A DNA stretch of 64,000 nt from Bacteroidaceae bacterium. GTDB taxonomy: Bacteria > Bacteroidota > Bacteroidia > Bacteroidales > Bacteroidaceae. The stretch is taken from positions 473,770 through 537,769 of the forward strand of contig CABIVS010000003.1 in assembly GCA_902362375.1 (NCBI GenBank), in the 5' to 3' direction. Positions 25,115-35,465 of this stretch are shown piece by piece. The stretch's first letter is position 1. Every line of letters starts with the position of its first letter. Below the pieces are notes generated by a model that had not been told where the DNA came from, did no database searches, and saw nothing but the letters and a program-made list of their open reading frames with translations. The position numbers and the translations under genes were made by a program.

Positions 25115-27157
25115 TTATTTCAGGTTAGCTCCTTTTCCGGCAAGTTCAGGGATTGGTGTGAAGTTTCCACTATCAAATCCTCCGGGAATTGCAAACGGGT
25201 TCTTTGAATAACGGGTGATAATACCATTTGTTTCCCCTTCTTGGTTTACTTTGGTTGAGGCATTCGTTTTCCATCCATAGGTATTCCATTTCCATTTATT
25301 GGTCAGGTCGGGATTCAGTCCGTAAACAATGTTGTCAGCTATTGATATGGATGGCATGGGGTCGATGTTTGCGATGATATAGAAGCTTGAACCACTATTG
25401 CTGAATCCATCCGTCACATTATCGTCAGAATAACCAATGTTGTTTTTTATACTTACATTTTCTACATTAGTCATAACCAAATAGGCGGCAGCAAGGGAAT
25501 TACTGCTGTTACCGGCATAATTGATAATCGTATTGTTGGAGAAAGAAATGTTTTTGGTAGTTCCTTTGGCATTGGAAGTATAGATACTTCCTTGCAGCAG
25601 AGTTCCTTTCTTGTACCAGATATTGTTTTCTATAGAGACATTAGTGACATCTGTGGTTATCAATGAACCAATGTTGAATATTGAACTTTTATCCGGAAAT
25701 TTACTCATGTCGATATAGTTGTTTTTAAAGTATAGGCTGTTGATACCACCCAATGGTGCGTTAGTACCTGTCAGTGCGAGAATTGATTTGGCCGGTGCGT
25801 TGATGTTGCAGTCTCCGATCCAGACATTATGGGCGTTGCCTGTACTGCTGTAGTTGCCCATAGACAAGTTTTCTATAGTGACATTCTTGAATACGATGGA
25901 ACTGTTTTGTTGTAAACGTATGCCACCGGTACCGCTAAAATTAAGATTCGGTTTTTCTGTTGCCGACTTACTGATGAATACCACCTTTTTACCATTCATA
26001 GCTTGATCTCCATCCATGGTAATATTAAGAATGTGCTCTCCCGATAAGAAATAAATCGTTGGTTGAGACGGGGCGAGTATTGTTTTTTCCAGTGTCTGGT
26101 CCGTTTCGCTCAAATCTATTTCTTGTGATACAGGGAAATTCGTACTGTTAATTTCAATAGCACCGTCTCCGTCTCCGATAGTGAAGAGAGTTTCTCCTTT
26201 CTGATAGATACTTAGATAGTCAATAGCCGGTTCAACCGGTTTTTCGGCAATAACTTCCACCTGCAACTTCAGGATTGTGCTGAATTTACCGGAATTAGCC
26301 AGAATTGAAATATCCGTGCTGTTAGATGCCGTGGCACGTGTCAATGTTGTCAAAACTTCGGGTGCGGTTACGGTTAAGATAGCTTCATTGTCAAGAGGTT
26401 CGGATAATGTTGCATTCCAGCCGGCAGGACACGCCATTAATGCAATGTCATCTACACCGTTCAGCAATATTTTAAAGTTCTTACTTTCTTTAGAAGTGAA
26501 TTTTTGAATTCCTGTCACTGACTCCTCAAATGTACATGAGAATGAACCAACGATGGGTACCGTTATTTCCGTATCATCTTTCAAGATCAGGTGGAACGAT
26601 TTCCCGTCATCACTGATATTGACTGATTTAAAGAAACCCGTGTCTGTTGTTCCCTCTGCTTTTACCGGATGACCGTTGGAGTCTTCAACCGGCTTAAATT
26701 GTTCGCTGGTTTTATAACGTATTTCCCAATACCCTGTTTCTTCGTTGATACGGAATTCCGGAGTAAGTCCGTCTTCGCCTGTTGCTTTTACCGGACTGTT
26801 GCCAACGAGTATGCGTTCAGGTGTTTCATTTCCATAACGTACGGTCCAATAACCTTCGCTGTCAATTCCCACCATGGGATAGATTGTTTCCTCCATCTTC
26901 TGAACAACTCTCAATATTTTACCATTGCTAAGAGTGATGGTATAGGCACCGTTTTCTTCATTCACCGTGGTAATGGTAGCCCCATTTCTATAAAGCTCTT
27001 GGAGAGCCGTAATATTTCCGTTCAGATTATTGGCCTGAATTTCCAATTTGGTCAGACGTTTTTGTAAATCGTGTACTTCATCCCAAAGATCATCAGTCTT
27101 GTTGCATCCTGCGAACACTACGGTCAGCATGATTAGAAGATTCCATAATTTCTTCAT
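25115..27157 (-). CDS. DUF4988/DUF4957 beta-helix surface lipoprotein
   Basis: This 680-aa lipoprotein has Cys18 (VFAGC), followed by NKTDD. A short coiled coil (about 25-55) and two 'GYWxxRYGxxTxE'-like repeats belong to DUF4988. A bacterial Ig-like segment follows (about 205-310). Residues about 340-680 form a right-handed beta-helix (DUF4957/pectate-lyase-like) with repeating 'NVSIENNIWYKKG'-type coils. It could be a lyase or a glycan-binding protein; no catalytic residues can be assigned. It is second in an operon after the DUF4955 gene (23-nt gap) and belongs to the PUL. Confidence 0.8.
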   Translation of the reverse strand: MKKLWNLLIMLTVVFAGCNKTDDLWDEVHDLQKRLTKLEIQANNLNGNITALQELYRNGATITTVNEENGAYTITLSNGKILRVVQKMEETIYPMVGIDSEGYWTVRYGNETPERILVGNSPVKATGEDGLTPEFRINEETGYWEIRYKTSEQFKPVEDSNGHPVKAEGTTDTGFFKSVNISDDGKSFHLILKDDTEITVPIVGSFSCTFEESVTGIQKFTSKESKNFKILLNGVDDIALMACPAGWNATLSEPLDNEAILTVTAPEVLTTLTRATASNSTDISILANSGKFSTILKLQVEVIAEKPVEPAIDYLSIYQKGETLFTIGDGDGAIEINSTNFPVSQEIDLSETDQTLEKTILAPSQPTIYFLSGEHILNITMDGDQAMNGKKVVFISKSATEKPNLNFSGTGGIRLQQNSSIVFKNVTIENLSMGNYSSTGNAHNVWIGDCNINAPAKSILALTGTNAPLGGINSLYFKNNYIDMSKFPDKSSIFNIGSLITTDVTNVSIENNIWYKKGTLLQGSIYTSNAKGTTKNISFSNNTIINYAGNSSNSLAAAYLVMTNVENVSIKNNIGYSDDNVTDGFSNSGSSFYIIANIDPMPSISIADNIVYGLNPDLTNKWKWNTYGWKTNASTKVNQEGETNGIITRYSKNPFAIPGGFDSGNFTPIPELAGKGANLK

Positions 27158-27180
27158 AATAATTCTATTTAAAGTTGTTT

Positions 27181-29697
27181 TTATTTTAATGAGTTAATCC
27201 AAGCGGGTACATATCCCAAACGTTTACGAAGCTGTGCCTCATAGAGTGAATAAGGTTCTACGGCAGTGTTGTAAGATTCGTTTAATTTGACTTCGTTATC
27301 TGAGAAAGTTAACTGACTGGCAGCGAGACCGTGGAATCCTACGATTGTAGGAGGTAGGAAACAAGTCCAGTTTCCGTCCCACCATGTGAAAGAACCTTGA
27401 GACACACTGTTTGTATTAGTTGCGTTGAAATTCCATAAGGTAAGATCGTCCAGATGATTGGGTAGCTCACTTTTGGCACCGCCCTGATGTAATTTGATAA
27501 ATGCTCCATTGCAGCAATCGAATAAAGTAGCCCGTGGTTGTGTGGCATGCGCTTCGAAGCATGCGTCTTCCCCCCAAGTGACATTCCAGATAACGGTACC
27601 CATACTTTGCTTGGATACCCCGCAACCATGAAACTGTCCGGCATTATCAAGATAAGTACCGGTTGTGTTCTCATCAATGGCGATGTATCCGTTGCTATGG
27701 TCGTGAACTTTTCCGATGAATATTCTGGATGATCCTCCCGAGCGAATGGCAGAGTGACCACGATGGCCGTTTATCTCAATGTCATATGCTGAAATATTAG
27801 CAGATGATGATATGCTAAGTGCTTCACTTATATTAGTGAAGTCGACACGGCGTATCCAGGAGTTTACCAGACGCATCATGCCAATCGGCTTATAGTCATT
27901 GTCATCTCCTCCATTATTACCATGGTGAAGAAATCCGGGTTGTGTGTTTCCTGCAAACGTAAGGTCTTCTATGCCTATATTCTCGTAATAATTGAATTTG
28001 CATAGCTCCCATTTCCATTGAGGGTCTACCTCATGCATCAATGGTTCTGCAAATGTAATTTCATTTCCTTTTTTATTGACTATCTGATGATAGTCATATA
28101 CCTGTACACCGGAATTAGTAAGGTTAGTCCATTGTGAGTTGGCTGTTTTGTTCCACACATTCCCGTCGGCTGTAATAGACGTCAGTTCCTTGTTGATAAG
28201 AGATGGGCTGGTATCAATCAATCTTAAGCATACCCATTGTCCTGCACTAAAAGAACTGGCATCTGCCACATTGATGACAAATGTTCCTTTGGGAGCAACA
28301 TCACCGGTCAGTCTGACCGGATTCTGAAGATCTACCGTATGTTTGATATTAATCATGGCAGGAGGAGTGGAATTAGCTACGTTTACATTGCGGTCAGCCA
28401 TTCTGATAATGGTTTTATCACGTCCGGCTCCTTTGAGTACAAATCCTCCGAAATTTATCTCAATTGGCTTTGAAACTCCGTTTTCATCATCGGCAGCGGT
28501 GTGCAGCACATAATCTCCTTCCGGGAAGTAAATGATGGCTTTTGCATTGGCCTGATACTTGAATAATTGGGTGATACTTAACAACGCTTCCCGGTCTGAC
28601 GTTTTGCCGTCGCCTTTGGCACCATAGTCCTTTACGTTATAAACGGTGTAGTCATTACTTTTTAAATGAACGGCGGGAGGAGCTTCTGTACCGTGTTTGT
28701 AACCTGCATATGAAAAATCGAGCAGAATATTTTCCGGAGAGTTGGTGGCAAAACGATTCCATGCCAAGGTGGCGTTCGCATCAAAACCGGTGGTCAGCAA
28801 TTTTACGGAAATAGTCGTCATACGAAGATAACCTTGTATGGAAGTATATATAATTTTAATATTCTCTTCTTTCTCGACTGATGTGTTTGACGGAGCAATA
28901 ATTGTAAGTTGCTGTTCTTCGAGATCTGCCTGCCAGTCATCCGGTGCAAGGATAGTGACGGCGGACACTTCGTTTTGTTCCACTTCATATACGCGTTTTT
29001 CACCCAATGGGAATACTTGTTGTTTACTTGTCCCCGGTATTCTTAGATAGAAACTTTCCGTACAAGGTATTTTATATACTTGACCGTCTGTCAGGGTGAC
29101 GGTTAGTATTTTCTTTTCAGAGTCGTAAACAACTTCTTTGAATACTCCGTCTTCACTTACACCGTTTTTTCCTATGGCTGTACATTCCTTACCACCCAAG
29201 AGGCTATATGTGGCGCCCCCATTCGTGCTGATTTCCCAGAATCCATCTAAGTTGACTCTTAATAGTGGAGTAACAGCGGTTTTGTCTGCGCTTTCTGCCG
29301 TAGCCGGAATTTTGTTTCCCTTTTCGTCAGTCAAAGAATTGAATGTAACTCCGTTGTCTGTACTGAAAACCCAGAATCCTTCTTTACTGATAGAGAGTAG
29401 GGGAATGGATAGATTTACTTTAGAAGCTTGTACCACTTCAATAGTAGAACCATCATTTAGTTCAATCCGGTACTTGTCGCCTACATAAGTGACTCCTACG
29501 ATTATATCAGCTTTCAGTAAAGCCTGTAGGCTTTCGAGAGAAGTGTTAAGACTCTTTGTCGCAGTCTCCAAAGCGACTGCACGGTCTTTTAGCAGGTTGA
29601 TTTCTTTGCTCAATTCGTCAGTGTCTTGACACGAGAACAGGAAGAACAAGCAGAAGAAACCTCCCCAAAGGTACTTAATGCTTTTGTTGTTTTTCAT
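27181..29697 (-). CDS. DUF4988/DUF4955 pectate-lyase-fold surface lipoprotein
   Basis: This 838-aa lipoprotein has Cys23 (LFSC), followed by QDTDE. A DUF4988 coiled coil and two 'GFWxxSxxGGxTY'-type repeats cover about 25-190, as in the neighbouring gene. The pectate-lyase-3 signature 'VYNVKDYGAKGDGKTSDREA' near residue 350 opens a beta-helix, and the DUF4955 region makes up the C-terminal third. It is likely a glycosidase or lyase acting on the PUL's polysaccharide at the cell surface. The exact activity cannot be read from sequence. A promoter lies at 29732-29739. Confidence 0.8.
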   Translation of the reverse strand: MKNNKSIKYLWGGFFCLFFLFSCQDTDELSKEINLLKDRAVALETATKSLNTSLESLQALLKADIIVGVTYVGDKYRIELNDGSTIEVVQASKVNLSIPLLSISKEGFWVFSTDNGVTFNSLTDEKGNKIPATAESADKTAVTPLLRVNLDGFWEISTNGGATYSLLGGKECTAIGKNGVSEDGVFKEVVYDSEKKILTVTLTDGQVYKIPCTESFYLRIPGTSKQQVFPLGEKRVYEVEQNEVSAVTILAPDDWQADLEEQQLTIIAPSNTSVEKEENIKIIYTSIQGYLRMTTISVKLLTTGFDANATLAWNRFATNSPENILLDFSYAGYKHGTEAPPAVHLKSNDYTVYNVKDYGAKGDGKTSDREALLSITQLFKYQANAKAIIYFPEGDYVLHTAADDENGVSKPIEINFGGFVLKGAGRDKTIIRMADRNVNVANSTPPAMINIKHTVDLQNPVRLTGDVAPKGTFVINVADASSFSAGQWVCLRLIDTSPSLINKELTSITADGNVWNKTANSQWTNLTNSGVQVYDYHQIVNKKGNEITFAEPLMHEVDPQWKWELCKFNYYENIGIEDLTFAGNTQPGFLHHGNNGGDDNDYKPIGMMRLVNSWIRRVDFTNISEALSISSSANISAYDIEINGHRGHSAIRSGGSSRIFIGKVHDHSNGYIAIDENTTGTYLDNAGQFHGCGVSKQSMGTVIWNVTWGEDACFEAHATQPRATLFDCCNGAFIKLHQGGAKSELPNHLDDLTLWNFNATNTNSVSQGSFTWWDGNWTCFLPPTIVGFHGLAASQLTFSDNEVKLNESYNTAVEPYSLYEAQLRKRLGYVPAWINSLK

Positions 29698-29731
29698 ACG
29701 TTTTTATTTTTGTGGGTAATTTTGCTGGGGG

Positions 29732-29739
29732 CAAATGTA
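29732..29739 (-). promoter_or_regulatory. Promoter -7 box of the beta-helix operon
   Basis: TACATTTG on the minus strand, 35 nt before the start codon, matches TAnnTTTG. Confidence 0.6.
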
Positions 29740-29880
29740 TTTGATCTGGGTAAAAAACAGGTGCGTGCAGCGTACTTAAGAACATACGTTAGAGTACAAA
29801 ATAAGATCAATGTACGTTGACCGCATAAAAACGGAACATTGGGAACTCGTTATGAACGGAATGGAAACCGGATAAAAAAA

Positions 29881-29907
29881 GCGACATAGAGTTTTTATCT
29901 ACATCGC
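29881..29907 (-). terminator. Terminator after the GH43-like gene
   Basis: A 9-bp stem (with G-T pairs) GCGATGTAG/CTATGTCGC on the minus strand is followed directly by seven Ts. It lies 77 nt after the GH43-like gene's stop. Confidence 0.7.
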
Positions 29908-29983
29908 AAATTTACTGCATGGCTTCAAGTGCTAAGTTACATCTCTTTTCAGATCTGTTGACTGTATCGAAAGGGGGGAGTCT

Positions 29984-31111
29984 TTATTTTATCGGGATAA
30001 CCATGTTCCATGATTGGGTTGCATTGTCAAATCCGCCGGCACCATTCATTGTTGCAAAGAAAGCATGAGTCGCTTTCCCATTTTCGAATAACAGGAACGG
30101 GCGTTCCAGTTGTCCTTGCATTTCCACTTTTCCATCTTCCCATTCTACAGTACGTGAGTAGGCTTTGGGATCTTTGTCTATCGTCCACTGAATACCATTT
30201 GGGGAGTGAGCCATTACACCTCCGCCTTTTTCTCCGGTAAATTTAGCAACATGGTCTTTAAAGATTGCATGGTATCCTCTGCTGTCTTTCCAAAGGAACG
30301 GGTCTTCCGCTTCTCCTTGTCCGTCCACTTGAAAGATGGGCTGGCCATTGTTGAGTACTGTGTAAGGTCCTTCGATGGACGGAGCATATGCCATGCCAAG
30401 CGCCATGTCCGAGAACTTATCGTCTCCGACATACGTTCTTCCTTTGAAGATCATCATTACCGAACCGTCCTCCTGTATGATAGGAGAAGGGTTGGATACA
30501 AGAAAACTATAGAAAGTATTGGGTTTTGTTTTTAATATAGGTTCGTCGAAACGTTTCCAAGGACCATATGGGCTGTCGGCAATAGCCAGTCCGATGCGTT
30601 TATTGGAGCGTCCGACAGTACACCATGGGCTGTCCAGTGTCAACTGGTCATAGGTAGGATTGGCGAAAGGATGTGTAGATCCCATATATATCAGGTAATA
30701 TTTATTCTGGTATTCCAGAATACGCGGATTATGTGTCGAGCGTCCGTCCCAATACTGTGCTCCACGGGCGGGTAGTGCGATGTCACTGAATTTGTAAGGT
30801 CCTTCGGGGGTATCGGATATTGCGTGAACTATTTCTGAAGCTACCATCCAGCCGGGATGAAAAGGAAGAGATTTCGGAAAACGGGAAACAAACATATGGT
30901 ATTTTCCGTCATTTCCTTTTATAACAGAACTTCCCCATACCCAATATCCTTCGGATTCAAACGCCGGTGTGCGTGGAGCCTGTCCCAGATGATGGAATAG
31001 CTCATTCTCCGATTGCCGTTTCAACTTTGTCAGGTTTTCTATTTTCTGCGCAAATACAGTGCTTCCCAATACTGTGAAGCATAATAAGACATATAAATGT
31101 TGCTTTCTCAT
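29984..31111 (-). CDS. GH43-like five-bladed propeller glycosidase
   Basis: This 375-aa secreted protein has a signal peptide ending near 'TVFAQ' (residue 22). The repeated blade motifs ('GYWVWGSSVIKGNDGKYHMF', 'RSTHNPRILEYQNKYYLIYMG', 'GQGEAEDPFLWKDSRGYHAIF', each cited in part) match the five-bladed propeller of GH43/GH32/GH117-type enzymes. The 'EAEDPFLW' Asp and 'THNPRI' segments are candidate catalytic-site elements. It probably removes a terminal sugar from oligosaccharides made by the PUL lyase. The family number and sugar are not certain. It has its own terminator. Confidence 0.75.
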   Translation of the reverse strand: MRKQHLYVLLCFTVLGSTVFAQKIENLTKLKRQSENELFHHLGQAPRTPAFESEGYWVWGSSVIKGNDGKYHMFVSRFPKSLPFHPGWMVASEIVHAISDTPEGPYKFSDIALPARGAQYWDGRSTHNPRILEYQNKYYLIYMGSTHPFANPTYDQLTLDSPWCTVGRSNKRIGLAIADSPYGPWKRFDEPILKTKPNTFYSFLVSNPSPIIQEDGSVMMIFKGRTYVGDDKFSDMALGMAYAPSIEGPYTVLNNGQPIFQVDGQGEAEDPFLWKDSRGYHAIFKDHVAKFTGEKGGGVMAHSPNGIQWTIDKDPKAYSRTVEWEDGKVEMQGQLERPFLLFENGKATHAFFATMNGAGGFDNATQSWNMVIPIK

Positions 31112-31217
31112 GTTTTTTTACTTAAATTATAGACTATCTTTATTATTGCAAATAAAGTCTGTTTTAATGAGAATCAAGTGTGTCATCTGTACATGAATAG
31201 TGTTGTCTGCGTACAGG

Positions 31218-34200
31218 CTATCCGTTTTCGCTTTCCTGTTCTTCTTTATTATCCCCTTTCCGGTATGCTTGAGGTATCATGTGATATTTTTCCTTAAAAC
31301 ATTTGCTGAATTGTCTGGGAGAAGAGAATCCTAAACGGTCGGAGATTTCGGAGATGTTGAATTCAGGGTTTTCCTTGAGCATGATGGCCGCCCGCTTTAG
31401 CCGTACGGTCAGGATAAAATCGTATGGGGTCTGTCCTGTAATAGCTTTTAGCTTGGTAAACAATTTGGTACGCGCTATACCTGTCTCACGGGCTAGGATA
31501 TCTACATTAAACTCAACATCATCTATATGTTTCTCAATGACTTGCATGGCCTGATCAACCAATTCCTTATCTAATGGGTTGGTTGCCAATATTTGTGGAA
31601 CCGTTTGCGGGTGTTTGCTGAATTTTTCTTGCAGCATAAGGCGGTTATTCACGAGATTGTTGCATCGTGAAAGCAGGATATTAATGTTGAATGGTTTAGT
31701 AATATAATCATCTGCTCCCAAACGTAACCCTTCCAGATTGTGCTCGATGGCTGTACGTGCCGTGAGCAATACTACTGGAATGTGACATGTGTCTATGTTA
31801 TTCTTTACTAGTTTACAAAGCTCCGTACCGGACATTTCAGGCATAACAATGTCACTAAGTATGATATTGGGCTGTCCTGCCTGCACCTTTTCCCAGCCTT
31901 CCTGTCCATTAGCCGCTGTATCGACCGTATAGAATACCTCGAATATTTTAACAAGCATTTCTCGCAGCGATTCATTGTCTTCTACAATCAGAATTTTAAC
32001 CTCTCTGTTTTGTGCGATAGACTCTTTATTCATGACTTCCTGATCCGATAAAAGTTGTTGTACGGTTTCCGGAGAGTGAGGTCCTTCTTCAACTGCTTGT
32101 TGCGGTTCTTCCTGATGTTTGCTGATTTGTTCAGGACTGAAATGCTCGTTACCACTTTTGAGATGCACGCAGAAGGTAGTTCCTTCTCCTTGTTCGCTGT
32201 ATACTTCGATACTGCCGTGATGCAATTCTATAATACCTTTGGTAAGAGCCAGACCAATACCTGTTCCGGCATGGATGGGAGAATCCATTTGTTCCGTTTG
32301 ATAGAAGCGGTTGAATATCTTGTCAATATCCTGTGGAGAAATACCTGCTCCATTATCGGTAACTTCAATGATGACTTCCCGGTTGCCCTTCCGTACCGAT
32401 ACGGAAATCTCTCCTTCCTCTTTCGTATACTTAAAGGCATTGGACAGAAGATTATTCATGACCTTCTGCAACTGTTTAGCATCGTACCATACGTTTATTA
32501 TATCGTTTGTTTTCTGGAATCTGAACGTTATTTTTCTTTGTACGGCATATTCCTGGAAGAGTAGATAATTCTCATAAATAAAATCGACAATGTTATGTTC
32601 GCTTACTTTGATAGTCATATATCCTTGCTCCTGTTTTCGGAAGTCAAGAAGCTCTGTTATCAGCTCACGCAGTTGCAGGCTGCTTTTATATACTCCGAGA
32701 ATTTTAGTATAGATGGTCGGTGCAAACGAACGGACTTGCAGTAACATTTCCATTTGCCCGATAATTAGCGTGAGCGGTGTACGGAATTCATGCGAGATAT
32801 TAGTGAAGAACCGCAGCTTGGCCTGATTGAGCTGTTCGATGTCTTCAGTACGTTTTTGTTCATACTTTAATGATTCCTGCAATTTGATCCGGTTATTGTA
32901 AGTGCGTATAAGGAAATAAAGAATTGCGCCAATAATCAGAATATATGATAAATAGGCCCAAACAGTCTTATAGAACGGCGGAAGAATAACGATCTTCAAT
33001 TGATGTGCCGGTATATGCGCATGGTTGTTTTTAAGGCGTACGTATAGTGTGTATTCACCGGGATTCAGGTTTGTATATGTAATTGTATGTTGTCCGCGTG
33101 TACTGGTCCATGTATTTGAGAATCCATCCAGAAAATATTCCAGTTGGTCTTTATTGGCCGGAATATAATTGGATATGGCATATTCGATACTAAACATGGA
33201 CTGGTTGGCTTTGAGTATGAGCTTTCGGGTGGAACCTAAATCTTCTTTCAGTATATGGCTTTGGTCTCCCGCATTAATTTCCTGTCCGTTTACTAAAAGA
33301 CGGAATGGAGATATCGTGTAATCTCCGGGAGCATAATCAATGTCTTTTTCCTCAAAAGAGATCATTCCGTCAATGCCTCCTATGAAGATTTCTCCTTGGC
33401 GGGTTCTGTATAAAGAACGTTCGTTAGGGGCGGATAGGGGTACACCATTCTCTTGATTGTAATTCGTGAATTTTTGGGTAGGGTAGTCCAGAATTGAAAA
33501 ACCTAAATCTGTGGTGAACAGTAATTTATCCGGAGACAACTCACATACGTCATACACACAGTTGCTTGCTAACTCATTATTTTCTTCATCAAAGTTAATG
33601 AAATCATCCGTTTCATACCGGTAGAGATCAATGCCATTATCATTACTGCATATCCATATACGGTGGCGGCTGTCTTCATAGATCCGGTTGATACTATTAC
33701 TGCTGATACTATGTTCCAAAGCATGGTTATGCTTGTAGTTTGTCATTTTATGACTATCTGGCTGGTAGGTAAATATCCCGTCACCTCCTCCGTATATCCA
33801 TAGTGTCTTGCGGTGATCAATGAAGAGACCTCCGGCATATGTTATCTTGTCTGGTTCTTCTTGAAACAGGCGTTCCACTTTTTCCGATTCGGGATGGAAT
33901 AGGCAAACCCCTATATTGGTTGCAATGAGCAGCTGGTCTTTATAAGGAACAATATCCCTGATAATATTAGAAGGAAGTGAATTTTTGTCACCCTCTTTAG
34001 ATTTGTATCGGGTGAACCGTTTGGTCTTTAAATCCATTTTGTTCAGTCCTCCCATGTGCGTACCTATCCATAACACTTCGCGATGAGCGTCATAATAGAG
34101 TGATTTTATATTATTGTGCGAAAGGCTGTTGGCATTATTGTCGTGTTTATACCATTCGAATTGATGGCTTGTCAAATTGTACTTGTTCAGTCCTCCGCCT

Positions 34201-35252
34201 TCAGTTCCTATCCATAAGTTATTCTGGCCGTCCTCTATGATACATCCTACGATAGGAGAACTCAATCCTTCATTTGCTACGTCCGATGTCCGATATTGAT
34301 GGTAAATCTGACTTTCCGGATTGAAATAATTGACTCCGCCAAAATAGGTCCCTGCCCAGATACTACCCTGATGGTCACACAAAAGGCTCCAGATGGAGGA
34401 ATGGCTAAGCCCTTTTTCGTGTTTCAAATAATAAGTGAATGTTTGAGTAGCCGGATGAAACATGTTTAATCCGTCGAAAGTGCCTATCCATATATTCCCC
34501 TGTTTATCTTCGATACAGCAACGGATAAAATTAGAACTGATAGTTGAGAGGTCATTTTCCTGATGACGGAAGTTTTTGATTGTAGTTCCGTTCATTGTGA
34601 AAAGTCCATGTTCCCAGCTTCCTATCCAGTATTGTCCGGATGAATCCTGAAAGATTGTAGAGATATTCCCTTTGGGAATGAGGTGTGACAGGTTGCCTTT
34701 TTTTAAACTGAACAGCCCTTGGGTTTCGGTACCAATGAGTACACGTTCTTCACTTATATGAAGGGAAGTAATTTGAGTCCGCTTTTCTGGTAATTCATAA
34801 TATGTATTAAATTGTTTCCCATCGTATTTATAGACACAGTTGTTGTAAGCGATATATAATTGTTTATGGAAAAACATGGCCCGTATTTCTTTTTGTATCA
34901 GTGTGGTGAATTTATTAAGCCTGATATTGAAAGCAGATACCCCTTTGGGAGTCATGAAATAAATCTCCCCGTTGCCATTACCTGTTATCTGTCTGATGTT
35001 GTTGTAGATCAGACTGTTTGGATTGTTTTTCTGGGATTTGTATATTTTGAATTCATGCCCGTTATATAAATTAGCCCCGTTTCGTGTACCTATCCAAATG
35101 AATCCTCGTTCGTCCTGATACATCGTCATGACTGCATTATGAGAGAGTCCGTCACTATTTGTGAGATGTCTGAAAGAGATATCCTGTGCTTGTCCTTTGA
35201 TAATATGGATAAGCAGGAAACAAATGAGACATAGATGTTTCTTGATAGTCAT
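31218..35252 (-). CDS. Hybrid two-component system sensor-regulator of the PUL
   Basis: This 1344-aa one-protein signalling system spans the inner membrane. After a signal segment (MTIKKHLCLICFLL) come about 14 Reg_prop propeller blades in the periplasm (about 25-690), a Y_Y_Y domain (about 700-780), a membrane helix (about 785-805), HisKA ('FFTNISHEFRTPLTLI'), an ATPase domain ('GTGIGLALTKGI'), a receiver domain ('LSDIVMPEMSG') and a C-terminal AraC-type HTH. It senses an oligosaccharide from the target glycan and activates the PUL. I chose ATG 35252 rather than upstream ATG 35399, because the signal peptide follows 35252 and the promoter at 35281-35288 lies between the two. Confidence 0.95.
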   Translation of the reverse strand: MTIKKHLCLICFLLIHIIKGQAQDISFRHLTNSDGLSHNAVMTMYQDERGFIWIGTRNGANLYNGHEFKIYKSQKNNPNSLIYNNIRQITGNGNGEIYFMTPKGVSAFNIRLNKFTTLIQKEIRAMFFHKQLYIAYNNCVYKYDGKQFNTYYELPEKRTQITSLHISEERVLIGTETQGLFSLKKGNLSHLIPKGNISTIFQDSSGQYWIGSWEHGLFTMNGTTIKNFRHQENDLSTISSNFIRCCIEDKQGNIWIGTFDGLNMFHPATQTFTYYLKHEKGLSHSSIWSLLCDHQGSIWAGTYFGGVNYFNPESQIYHQYRTSDVANEGLSSPIVGCIIEDGQNNLWIGTEGGGLNKYNLTSHQFEWYKHDNNANSLSHNNIKSLYYDAHREVLWIGTHMGGLNKMDLKTKRFTRYKSKEGDKNSLPSNIIRDIVPYKDQLLIATNIGVCLFHPESEKVERLFQEEPDKITYAGGLFIDHRKTLWIYGGGDGIFTYQPDSHKMTNYKHNHALEHSISSNSINRIYEDSRHRIWICSNDNGIDLYRYETDDFINFDEENNELASNCVYDVCELSPDKLLFTTDLGFSILDYPTQKFTNYNQENGVPLSAPNERSLYRTRQGEIFIGGIDGMISFEEKDIDYAPGDYTISPFRLLVNGQEINAGDQSHILKEDLGSTRKLILKANQSMFSIEYAISNYIPANKDQLEYFLDGFSNTWTSTRGQHTITYTNLNPGEYTLYVRLKNNHAHIPAHQLKIVILPPFYKTVWAYLSYILIIGAILYFLIRTYNNRIKLQESLKYEQKRTEDIEQLNQAKLRFFTNISHEFRTPLTLIIGQMEMLLQVRSFAPTIYTKILGVYKSSLQLRELITELLDFRKQEQGYMTIKVSEHNIVDFIYENYLLFQEYAVQRKITFRFQKTNDIINVWYDAKQLQKVMNNLLSNAFKYTKEEGEISVSVRKGNREVIIEVTDNGAGISPQDIDKIFNRFYQTEQMDSPIHAGTGIGLALTKGIIELHHGSIEVYSEQGEGTTFCVHLKSGNEHFSPEQISKHQEEPQQAVEEGPHSPETVQQLLSDQEVMNKESIAQNREVKILIVEDNESLREMLVKIFEVFYTVDTAANGQEGWEKVQAGQPNIILSDIVMPEMSGTELCKLVKNNIDTCHIPVVLLTARTAIEHNLEGLRLGADDYITKPFNINILLSRCNNLVNNRLMLQEKFSKHPQTVPQILATNPLDKELVDQAMQVIEKHIDDVEFNVDILARETGIARTKLFTKLKAITGQTPYDFILTVRLKRAAIMLKENPEFNISEISDRLGFSSPRQFSKCFKEKYHMIPQAYRKGDNKEEQESENG

Positions 35253-35280
35253 AGGTATTAGAATTCTAGAATTTGCTATG

Positions 35281-35288
35281 CAAATATA
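35281..35288 (-). promoter_or_regulatory. Promoter of the sensor-regulator gene
   Basis: TATATTTG on the minus strand with a TTG element 19 nt upstream (35308-35311), 28 nt before the chosen start. Confidence 0.7.
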
Positions 35289-35427
35289 CGTTCTTTTTGC
35301 AGATATGCAACTGTTGTATGAGTACATAAAATGTGTAATATAAGTACATTTGCAGTTTGCAGGGATGATGTACGTACAGAGTATGATTCTTGTATGCATA
35401 GCTAACGGCCTCTTTTTTATGAATACC

Positions 35428-35435
35428 TACATTTG
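35428..35435 (+). promoter_or_regulatory. Promoter -7 box of the GH88/susCD operon
   Basis: TACATTTG matches TAnnTTTG, 30 nt before the GH88 start at 35466. It is the likely target of the sensor-regulator, about 140 bp from that gene's promoter on the other strand. Confidence 0.65.
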
Positions 35436-35465
35436 CGATATCATTCATTTAAATCTTTACAGCAT

